Shown here piece after piece: positions 55,486 to 64,000 of a DNA stretch of 64,000 nt (its first letter is position 1; every line of letters starts with the position of its first letter). The stretch spans positions 158,665,741-158,729,740 of the forward strand of contig CM041465.1 of NCBI GenBank assembly GCA_023213395.1, given 5' to 3'. The stretch comes from Cycas panzhihuaensis (Eukaryota; Cycadophyta). Made by a program: the position numbers and the translations under genes. The notes under the pieces were generated by a model. That model did no database searches and had not been told where the DNA came from. It saw only the letters and a program-made list of their open reading frames with translations.

Positions 55486-56644
55486 CAAGTTAGGCTGCGA
55501 AGAGAGCACAATTGTTGAGGAACACTTAATAGGGTGAGAGAAGCCCACGAAGGGCACACTAAGAGATTTTGAATATGTATAGTGCACTAGTAGATCAAGT
55601 TGTAGAGAAACCCTAATTGAACCATGTACCAAATGCTCAAAAAGAAGAGGTAATATTGTTGAATGGTGGCCATTGTGGAAGGTAATGAGACGCTAATCAA
55701 ATTTGAACAGCTCTGCATGCTAGCAAGTAACACAAAGGTTCTGAAACTATTGGAGCAAGGTTTGTTGAAGAGGCGACCAAGGACATTCGCTAAGAGCCAA
55801 ACGTTGAGAATGGAATGGAGGTCGAAGGCAATAGGGCATAGACACCTACGTGAAAGGGTGATCCATCAAACATTGGGTAGAGACGAAGTGAACATAGATA
55901 TTGCAGCTTAAGGCAAAAGTGCCAAATCATGTAGAGGTCCATGAGTGTGGGGCATAAACCCAGGTGCAGAAGAACATTTTGAAGCATTGGGCATATACCC
56001 ACATAAAATTTCATCCATGCCAAAACATAGGATCCCTATATGAAGGCCAAAGAGCATAAGGTAGGTCAAGGAATGCAGGAATACTATGGGTCTATAGAGA
56101 CACCAAGCATAACGTGATTCAAAAAAATGAGAATTCAAAAAATTGAATTTAAATCAAAGTGTATTGATAGTGGAGATGTTGACAAAACTCAATGAAATTG
56201 ATTGAGATATCATTTGAAATATTAGAACCTATACCTAAGACTTAATCTGAATTTGCAAATGCCAAATTCGAAGTAGTGTAATGAATTGTAGATTGGGGGT
56301 CACCCATATACAAATGCGAATTCAAATTGCAATAATAATGGCATCCAGGTGATGATGATGAGAGAGCTCTCCATCATTGGATAGCATGGAGAAGCAAAGG
56401 AAGACATCCCTTAAGAATGCAAACGCCGCCACCCACAAATTCATTAGATTTTTGAAAAAATACAATGATGAGAGACACTAATCAAAATTTTAATCAGAGA
56501 GGTAAATAATTTTTTTTTTTACAAAGGCCAATTTTAATCAAATCACTTTGTATAATTTTTTTAAATCTAGTTTTTCAACACCTAGCTTTTGGCCTGTAGT
56601 CAAATGGAGGAAGAGGGCTAAGGTAATTTCTGGTTCATTGTGGC
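55486..56644. other. No gene recognised
   Basis: A/G-rich sequence resembling retroelement leader, with an open plus frame at 55663-55911 that I cannot assign and a T-run at 56509-56520. It is the insertion target of Gypsy-C. Confidence 0.45.
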
Positions 56645-57246
56645 TGTGCGCGCCTCAATCATGCTTATACGGAATGCAAAGAGAAAGACACACACGTTGG
56701 GGTAAATTCATCCAGAATATTTTCATTCAAAAGCAATCGTGCATCCGGGTCCTCTCACAACCGTATCGCCAAAACAAGATGTAAAGGTCAGCCTCACACG
56801 TGGCACAGCTCTAGTACAAGGACATATAAGCAAAACTGAATCACACACCGCACATTGCGGTTCTCATTTTTATATCCATTTTATGGACGTTACATAACTG
56901 TTCCGAAAAATAAGTTACTTTTTCTAACTGTCATGGGTCTGCCCGCTGCCCGGACAGACCCATTCCCTGCCCGAATAGCAGCTGGGTAGCAGTCTCCGCA
57001 GTCGCGTAGCAGTCTCCGCACCTTACGTAGCAGTCTCTGCAGTCGCGTAGCAGTCTCCGCACCTTACGTAGCAGTCTCCGCACCTTACGTAGCAGTCTCC
57101 GCAGCTCTGTAGTAGCTCCGTAGCAGCCTGTAGTAGCTCCGTAGCAGTCATAGCAGCCCTGTAGCAGCCTGTAGTAGCCCTGTAGCAGCTCCATAGCAGT
57201 CGTAACAGTCTTGTAGTAGTTGTAATGACAAAATCAACTACACACA
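56645..57246 (-). repeat. 3' LTR of Gypsy-C (602 bp)
   Basis: Plus-strand ends TGTGCGCG and ACACACA; on the minus strand it follows a purine-rich tract (57247-57261). It matches the solo LTR at 36099-36722 at both ends and in the middle. About 40% of it (56985-57227) is a tandem array. Confidence 0.85.
56985..57227. repeat. GTAGCAGTC minisatellite inside the Gypsy-C LTR
   Basis: Units such as GTAGCAGTCTCCGCACCTTAC (first half) and GTAGCAGCCTGTAGTAGC (second half) are repeated in tandem, in a 20-22 bp register near 57000-57100. Confidence 0.92.
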
Positions 57247-57296
57247 TCTTCCCTGCCACCTGTTTTGAACAAGTAGCATACTTGTTCACAAAAAAT

Positions 57297-58987
57297 TTAG
57301 CTCCTTTCCTTTATCTTTATTCTCTCGCGGCGTATGTATTCCATTTCCGGTTCTGCAATGTGAGGAGGTATCTTCAATCCTTTCTGTCTCAAATATTTAC
57401 ATAGCATTACAACATCATGCATTGTGTCTAGCCAGGGCAATGTTGGTTGTTCTCCTGATTTCAACTGGTCAATTTCTTGATTAAGTTCCATATTGACCCT
57501 TTCCATTAACTCTAAGCGCTCCTTGTAAGCTTTACGTTCTTTCCACAGGTTCTTGCAGCGTTCCGAATCTTCATCTGATTTTATGATCCATGCTCCCAGC
57601 CGATGGTAGACCGGTTGCATGTCCACTGGAATATGCTTGTCAAATCTTCTCTGAAACTCTACCACATGTGGTCCGATTTCATGCACATCGTCCACCCAGT
57701 CCATTATGAACGCCTTCAGGGATTCCAACTTATTCTCTGTAATCTAATGAATCTTTTTCAATGATTCATCAGGCGGTTTGGCCCTGCTTTCTAATTCGGT
57801 AACCAATTGCCTGGTTACATTCGCCAGAAAAGATGTTTTCCAGGTTGTAATGTCTTGTGCATCGCACTCTATTGGATCCAACCCTTCTTCTAATGCCTCC
57901 TTACTTGTGTTAAACTCTACTTCCGGAGGTTGATTATCCAAAATTTCTAATATTTCTCGCCTCCTTTTCTCTTGCTCTGCCGCTTTCCGTTTCTTTTCTA
58001 CTAAGATTTCTTCTGCGCTCGCTTTTTCTCTCACATGTACTGGCCGGCCTTCTTCCTCACATGCATCACCGCCCTGCTTCTGTGCCTACTATCTTCTCTT
58101 CTTACTTCCTCCACTTCAGGCATGTCCTGAAATGGTTCTGTGCTCGCTACTTCTATAACTGTGGCCGCGTCTTCAATCCTGGAACTTGTTCTGGGTTCCC
58201 AATCTACCTTCTCCTTCCCCTTCTGCAATGCTGGTTGTGGAATTCCGGGTGCCACTTCATTTGCTTGATACAATTTTTCAATCCAAGCTTGTACTTGGAT
58301 TTGCTCTTTTTCCCATCTCCCTAATCTTTCATTTGTCCATATCACTAACGGGGATTGCTGCTCCGTTCCATTGGGCATTCGTGTACCTGGACACTGGAAT
58401 AAAAGAATACCCTGCAAGATTGTTACATAATAAAACGAAACTGGTCTGCTTGCTCTCCTAATAGCTTGTAAGGCATCCAAAAGCTTTTGCTTTACAAACT
58501 TCGCCCAATTAAACACTTTCCCCTGCACTACCTCATTAAGTACGGTTCGCAAATTACTCGGGGCGTACGCATTCTTTTGTGTAAGAATGATTTTCGAAAA
58601 AATTAACTGGGCAAGGAACCGCTTGTTCGAGTCTTCTATCCCCGCAATTCGGATTCCTCGGCGACGCTATGCTGCTCGCCGCCCCATTATCCTCGCTTCT
58701 TCACGCGATAGCAAACTATCTCTGCGGATTTCCGATCCTTTGTTCGGCAGGCCAATGGCTGCCATTAACACTTCCTCTATAATCTGCACCATCTGTGGGT
58801 ACTTCGCCAACAAGGGAAGTAATCTTTGCATAAATTCCTCCGCATTCCCAAAAATGCCGACCATCACAAATCTGTGTAATTCCGTTTGACAGAGTAATTG
58901 ACGTTTTCTGTCGTTTTCCAGAATCACTATCCATTCCTCACGGATTCGGCTCTCGTCATTTTCTCGGACTAAAATCATAGGCACCAT
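57297..58987 (-). pseudogene. Gypsy-C extra frame downstream of pol (unknown)
   Basis: From the ATG at 58987 a reading of about 560 codons runs to 57297, with an in-frame stop at 58667, a frameshift near 58031 and a stop near 57744. Seen: a helical N-terminal part (EEFMQRLLPLLAKYPQMVQI), a block VFNWAKFVKQKLLDALQAIR then VTILQGILLF, a linker with PALQKGKEKVDWEP, a charged coiled-coil-like part (EKKRKAAEQEKRRREILEIL) and a C-terminal helical part with W...ERKAYKERLELMERVNMEL. No signal peptide or clear C-terminal membrane anchor, so an Env-like role is not supported. Extra frames after pol are known from some large plant gypsy groups. Confidence 0.6.
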
Positions 58988-59404
58988 TTCCGTTGTACCT
59001 GCTATCTTTTCCCTGTCTTGGCTGTTACGCTACTATTTGTGGTACTTGCTGCATACTGGTAAGAAAACCAGTTTTTCAAATCCGCGGCGACCAAAACCAG
59101 TGGTAGATTTGGCGTGGCCGTTGAAGGCTTTATGGCCTTGTCTTTTCGTCTTGACACCAAATCGAATGATTACGATCTTCGTGACTATTACATGATGGCG
59201 GTGTTGTTATCAATCGCGTCATTCACTCATTACATTGACGCTTTTGAATTCTCCCGCCGTCCATGCTTTTTCCATCCGTCCGTCCTTTACTACCCGTCAC
59301 ATCTTAGCGCCAATGCCGTCACTTGATTGTCGGTCATATCCGTCACTTTATCACGGATCGTACTTGCTATCTGCGTCACGCCTTCTTGATGACAGTTTTA
59401 TCAC

Positions 59405-59668
59405 TAATCGTACCTGCTATCCACGTCCCACCTTCATGCTGTTTCTTGATGACGTACCTACTGTCTGTGTCGCACCTTCATGCTGTTTCTAGATGACGTA
59501 CCTGCTGTCTGCATCCCACCTTCATGTTGTTTCTAGATGACGTACCTGTTGTCTGCGTCCCACCTTCATGTTGTTTCTTGATGACGTACATGTTGTCTGC
59601 GTCCCACCTTCATGCTGTTTCTTAATGACGTACCTGCTGTCTGCGTCCCACCTTCATGCTGTTTCTAA
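59405..59668. repeat. 44-bp minisatellite between pol and the extra frame
   Basis: About six copies of a 44-bp unit (GACGTACCTGCTGTCTGCGT, CCCACCTTCATGCTGTTTCT, then AGAT or TGAT) end exactly at the integrase stop. Confidence 0.92.
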
Positions 59669-60844
59669 CTGCTCCATTTTTCATAAATACATTGAATTCT
59701 GTATGGTCCTAGCCATCTAATTTTCATCTTTCCTGGTTTAAATTTAAACTTACTGTCATACAACAATACCAAATCATTTACCTTAAATTCGAATTTTTTG
59801 ACGTGGCGATCATGCCATGCTTTCCGTCTTTTCTTTTCAATCCTTAATTCCCATAGTGCTCGTGCTCGAGTTTCATCCAACTTCATTAACTGGATCAGCC
59901 GCTGGTCGAGGGATGTCTCAAAATTTGTCCTGAGGTATTGAGCCACTCTCAGAATTTCTGCTTGAAACTCGAGAGGAACAACAGCCTCCAATCCATACAC
60001 CAATTGAAATGGTGTCTGTTTATGGGATCGCTTTACTGTCTGCCCAGAGGACCGAATGCAATTTTTCTGCCCAATCGGTTCGTTGTCCATTGCAAATTTT
60101 CATCAAAGCAATCTTCAGAATTTTGTTTGTGCTTTCTACTTGCCCATTTGCTCTCGGATAATATGGTGAAGATCTTCGATGTTGAATGAAGAATTCTGTA
60201 GTTAAATATCTGATTGTCTGATTTAGGAAAGCTCCTCCTTGATCAGACACAATCTCCAACAGACAACCAAACCTTATAATAATGACTTCATACAAGAAGC
60301 GAGCTGTGCTTCTTGCGTCACACTTTTTCATTAGTTTTGCCTCAGTCCATTTTGTTAAAAAGTCTGTGGCTACCAATATGTACCTTGCATTTGTTTTCCT
60401 TGCTGGTGGACTAATTGGTCCGACAAAATCCAATCCCCATTTTTCAAATGGAGCTTGAGCCAGTATCGGATGAAGCAGCATAAAGTTCTGTTTCGATGGC
60501 TTACCTGCTCTTTGACAAATATCACAGGTTTTTACCCACTTTTCTGCATCCTCAAACAGTGTAGGCCACCATAATCCTGCTGTCAAGACTTTTCTGGCTG
60601 TGACTTCTCCTCCATGATGTGTTGCAGCTATTCCTTCATGAGCCTCCTTCAGCAACGGTTCTACTTCATGTTGAAGTATGCACCTTCGCAGAATTCCATC
60701 AGGTCCCAGTTTATACAACATACCACCTACTAACTGGAATGGAAAAGTTTTCTTAATAAAACTTTTCCTTTCGACTCTTTCCAATCCTTGGGGTGTTTGC
60801 CCTGTGGTTAAATATTCTGCAATTCCCTCGTACCATGCTGGCAC
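59665..60844 (-). pseudogene. Gypsy-C integrase
   Basis: 60844-60020: zinc domain (ATHHGGEVTARKVL, WWPTLFEDAEKWV, CDICQRAGK), then LDFVGPISPP (first Asp), IVSDQGGAFLNQ (second Asp) and YYPRANGQVESTNK (Glu): the DDE triad is intact. A frameshift near 60050-60090 separates it from the C-terminal part 60090-59665 (KQTPFQLVYGLEAVVPLEF, then KWRWLGPY-like MKIRWLGPYRI). No chromodomain is seen; the minisatellite begins at once. Confidence 0.9.
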
Positions 60845-60916
60845 AGCTTCTACGGAGAATAATTTGTGATCTGGAAAATCATCAAATACTCCCTTACCTT
60901 TCCCATTGTCCTTTAT

Positions 60917-61333
60917 TCAGGACAATTGATCTGGTATGATGTGCTTCTCCCCCTTTTTTACCACAATTTTGAACATGAATTCCTGAAACAACATTAGCCA
61001 GCGACTAATTCTCCCCTGCAAAATTGGTTTATTAATCAAGTATTGAAGGGCTTGATGATCCACAAAAAATACAAATGGATTTGCTAACAAGTAATGCCGG
61101 AATTTCTGCAAGGCATACACCATGCCTAATCCTTCTCGTTCGGTAACTGTATAGTTACGCTCAGCGGATGTCAATTTTCTACTTGCAAAAGCAATTGGAA
61201 GATCTATTTTTTCATCTTCCGGTTGGGCCAACACACAGCCAATGGCATACAGTGATGCATCAACATAGACGTGGAACGGTTTGTTCCAGTCTGGAAACTT
61301 AAGCACAGGGGCTTCAACTATCTTCTTCTTCAA
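60917..61333 (-). pseudogene. Gypsy-C RNase H
   Basis: A 138-codon frame: APVLKFPDWNKPFHVYVDAS (Asp), GCVLAQPEDEKIDLPIAFAS, SAERNYTVTEREGL (Glu), FVFFVDHQALQYL (Asp) and ILQGRISRWLMLFQEF. All expected catalytic residues are present. A stop (60917) separates it from the integrase; no second, archaeal-type RNase H domain lies between them. Confidence 0.9.
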
Positions 61334-61351
61334 ATCATCAAAAGATAGTTG

Positions 61352-62287
61352 TTATTGAAGTGTCCATTCCCATTTCACACTTTTCTTCAACAAGGATTCT
61401 AGAGGATGGGCTATCCGAGCATAATTTCTTATAAATTTCCGGTAATAACCGGTCATTCCTAAGAACCCTTTCAAGTTTTTTGGTGTTTGGGGGACAAGGA
61501 ATTTCAAAATTACCTCCACCTTCGCTGGGTCAGTTTTCAATCCATCTTTCGAGACAATATATCCCAGCAATGATCCAAATGGTACCAAAAAGGTACATTT
61601 GTCTGGATTTAAGCATAACCTGCTTTCCCTGCACAATTCTAGCATTAGCCTTAATTGAGACAAATGTTTCTCTATTGTAATCGCATGTAGTCCAATCATC
61701 CGTAAACACCTCCACTGCTTTCCCCAACAATTTCTTGAAGATATTTAAAATCACCCTTTGAAAGGTTGCCGGAGCATTGGTTAGCCCAAATGGCATGACC
61801 CTATATGCATATGTCCCCCATTCTGTAACAAATGTTGTTATCAATTGGTCCTCAAGTGCAATACGTACTTGGTTATAACCATCGAAACCATCCAGAAGGA
61901 GAAAATCTCATGTCCTGCTACTTTCTCCAGTACATCTTCCGTGAAGGGTATGGGGAATGGATCTTTCTTCGTTGCTTTGTTCAGAGCTCTATAATCCACG
62001 CAGATGCATAATTTTCCACTCTTTTTGGGTACCACCACCATCGGGCTTACCCATTCACTGTTTTCTACTTCAAATATGTATCCGGCTTCTAATAATTTAT
62101 CTAATTCTATCTTTACTTGCTCCTTGTAGCGCGGATTCATTCTGTAAGGTCTTTGCCTTACTGGTTTTGCATTTTCCATTAGCTCAATTCTGTGTTCCCC
62201 TAACTCTGGAGGAATTCCTTTTAGATCTTTATAAGACCATGCAAAGACATCCTTAAATTCTTGGAAAAGAGAGGCAGCTTCTTGCAT
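61352..62287 (-). pseudogene. Gypsy-C reverse transcriptase
   Basis: 62287-61841 carries the RT N-terminal part (FKDVFAWSYKDLKGIPPELG, PVRQRPYRMNPRY, WVSPMVVVPKKSGKLCICVD). A one-base loss near 61900 shifts the frame to 61844-61530 (TTFVTEWGTYAYRVMPFGLT, NAPATFQRV, VFTDDW), where the catalytic pair DD is kept. A second shift near 61690 leads to 61699-61352 (LCLNPDKCTFLVPFGSLLGYIVSKDG, FLGMTGYYRKFIRNYA). So RT needs only two small corrections: a fairly young copy. Confidence 0.9.
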
Positions 62288-62415
62288 TATTGTAGGTTCC
62301 CAATAATTACCTAATTGTATACACTTTGGATTATCTTCCGTCTACATTAATGAGCTTAAGTCAAGCTCTTCCTTTGAATGTATTTCCCATCCAATTTTAG
62401 TTCATAGGCTGGTGC

Positions 62416-63800
62416 TTACAAAATTTCTTTATTTCCATATTCAACAAGAGAATATGTTTTAGGAAAATTCCTTTCTTCTTTAAAATCTTCTTCAGAGCAT
62501 GTCACATTTTTAGACAATTCATACAAACAATCATTTTGCATTTTATTGAAAGGAAGAATTACATTATCTTCTTTAGAATCCCATGATACATTGTTACCTT
62601 TACTCGATTCATCCACACATAATTCCATCAGGTAACATTTTGAGGATTCTCCAGTTTCTTCCCAAGCTGATTGCAACCAGTCAAGCAAGTATGCAGATGA
62701 AGTCTCACTCGCCATCTGTGGAGGGGTCTTCAATGCTTGAAATGCTGTCTTTGAACAGGGACTTACTGTTGTGGCTGTTGATGCTGTGGTTGAGGACATT
62801 CTCTCTTCATCTTCAATCTTTTCAATCTGCGGACCATCTGAACACTGAGGCAGTACAACTTTCTTTCCTGCAGAATACAAAGTGAAAGTCAATCTCCCCC
62901 AATCCTGCAAGGCCTTTGTTGCTAGCAACCATGGCCGCCCTAGCAGTGCTGGATATGTTCTGCTATAGTCTTGCATCCTGACAACTGCAAAATCCAATTG
63001 AACTGTAATTCCTGTTGTAGTTACCGGAATATCCATCAAGGACCCCATGGGTCGAATCTACAATTGGTTTGCTAACCGAATTGTATAGTCCGGGGAAACC
63101 AACTTTGGCCGTCCCAAGGAGATCCAAGAGGATTCAGGAAGTACATTTACTCCTGATCCTCCATCCACCACTGTTTTGCAGATCAAGGTTCCCAACAATA
63201 TCATTGGAACTCGTGGGTCGATTGCATCCATTTTCGTTGTTCTCAACACTGGTTTTTCTATATGATGCAGAAAATAACCAGCTTCCCACCACTTAAAAAT
63301 CACAGAAATAGGAATAGATATACCTGATTCCATCAGCAGTTCTTTTACAGTCTGCAATTTGTGCCAAGGATTTTGCTCCTCATATGCCAATGTTCTTCTC
63401 TGGTATACATTTCCTTTAAATCGATTTGCTTGTTGCATTTCCTCCAATTGTACTGTCCTTGTTGCCTCTTGTATCGCATCAACAGCTTCCTGCAGTCTCC
63501 TTTTCTCCACTGCTAGATCTGGAAAATTTGTAGTGTCTATCAAGTTTGTGGCTTTCCCGCTTCTCGTCTGCACATAAACTGGCTTTTCCTTATCTGGAAT
63601 TTTTGTAGCCAGATTTGAAGTTTGTATTTTAGGACCAGGATTGTTTGGACAGTTTGCCCATTCATGGTCTGCTGGGCCACACTCTTCACAGATATAATCT
63701 TTTCCTGCTTTCTCAAAGTGGATGCCTGTCCTAAAATGTCCCCATCTTGAACACAGATGGCAGCGGACTGGTTTTGTCTTGCCTTTATATTACTTAAAGG
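62416..63800 (-). pseudogene. Gypsy-C gag end and protease
   Basis: At about 63770-63640 one frame holds two Cys/His groups: CHLCSRWGHF and CEECGPADHEWANC, the second a regular CCHC knuckle. The same frame leads into 63573-63058 (QTRSGKATNL, then VPMILLGTLICKTVVDGGSGVNVLP, the retropepsin active site DGGS, and SWISLGRPKL). A stop at about 63058 splits it from 63048-62416 (TYPALLGRPWLLATKALQDW, then a long Ser/Thr- and Glu-rich linker to RT). The rest of gag runs out of the window at 64000. Confidence 0.85.
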
Positions 63801-64000
63801 AAGAATTCTCCTTTTTCTGGTAAAAGGATTCTCTTGGTGGATTTCTGTAATAGCATTCCCATGTATTATGGTTTTCTCTCCTACAGATTTCACACCATTA
63901 CTTCTCTCTTTGTTGATGTTCATTTCTAAAATGACCCTGTTGTCCGCAAGGGGGTGGGCACCATATATTTTCTTGTGCTTTTCCCAATTTCAGTTTAGCT

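Larger units (their letters stand above)
56645..64000 (-). mobile_element. Gypsy-C, large gypsy element, 5' part beyond the window
   Basis: Order on the minus strand from 64000: gag end, protease, RT, RNase H, integrase, minisatellite, extra frame, polypurine tract and 3' LTR. It lacks the chromodomain of Gypsy-A and has about 2.4 kb between integrase and LTR. The related solo LTR at 36099-36722 shows that the family has been active here more than once. Its other LTR and target duplication lie outside the window. Confidence 0.88.

Noticed and set aside
56931-57289. Open frames rich in repeated CYG/RDCYV-type residues
   Set aside because: They are translations of the GTAGCAG tandem array in the LTR.
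57297-58987. Env protein in Gypsy-C
   Set aside because: No signal peptide, no clear membrane anchor and no recognisable Env features; kept as an unknown frame.
59405-59668. CRISPR-like array of 44-bp repeats
   Set aside because: The units are contiguous without unique spacers and the DNA is eukaryotic; it is a minisatellite.

Overview
This is plant nuclear DNA, about 64 kb of transposable elements stacked inside one another, with no intact host gene. The large degenerate Ty1/copia and Ty3/gypsy elements with tRNA-iMet primer sites (TGGTATCAGAG), the low gene density and a plastid psaC copy suggest a large, TE-bloated seed-plant genome, possibly a gymnosperm; that last step is inference. Nothing looks bacterial and no CRISPR array is present.

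Left part (1-12.5 kb): the 3' end of a chromodomain gypsy element (+) with its polypurine tract and LTR is followed by a minus-strand gypsy relic (gag 11.4-9.9 kb, protease 2.3-1.3 kb). That relic is split by Copia-1 (2714-9864, TSD TTAAA), whose LTRs are almost identical although its gag-pol is riddled with breaks.

Middle part (12.5-33.1 kb): a BED/DUF659-type hAT transposase relic (-) is cut in two (33.12-31.62 kb and 12.88-12.51 kb) by Copia-4 (+, 12877-31619). Copia-4 holds Copia-2 (-, 13771-18639, TSD TTTTG), Copia-3 (-, 20797-26016, TSD GCATC), an antisense fragment of a threonine dehydratase gene (18.83-19.33 kb) and a plastid-derived psaC (28184-28429).

Right-middle part (35.5-55.5 kb): Copia-5 (-) is the base of a deep nest. 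It carries a solo gypsy LTR (36099-36722, TSD AACCC), Copia-B (+, 37762-50317) and a pol-less LTR element, LTR-NA (+, 51007-55117, TSD GTGTA). Inside Copia-B sits a tiny TRIM-like element (ends 40813 and 48009, TSD TCTAT), and inside the 3' LTR of the TRIM sits the gypsy element Gypsy-A (-, 41124-47990, TSD GTAAC). Every boundary in this stack is supported by target-site duplications, by reading frame resuming across the insertion, or both.

Right end (56.6-64 kb): Gypsy-C (-) continues past the window. It has protease, RT, RNase H and an integrase with intact DDE residues, then a 44-bp minisatellite and an unusual downstream region of about 560 codons. Its LTR carries a GTAGCAG-type tandem repeat.

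The most original signals are the 85-bp-LTR TRIM, the pol-less LTR-NA with its long unknown reading frame, the extra downstream frame of Gypsy-C, the captured threonine dehydratase fragment, and a conserved leader motif that sits about 330-360 bp before gag in three different copia elements. Names such as Copia-1 or Gypsy-A are local labels only.
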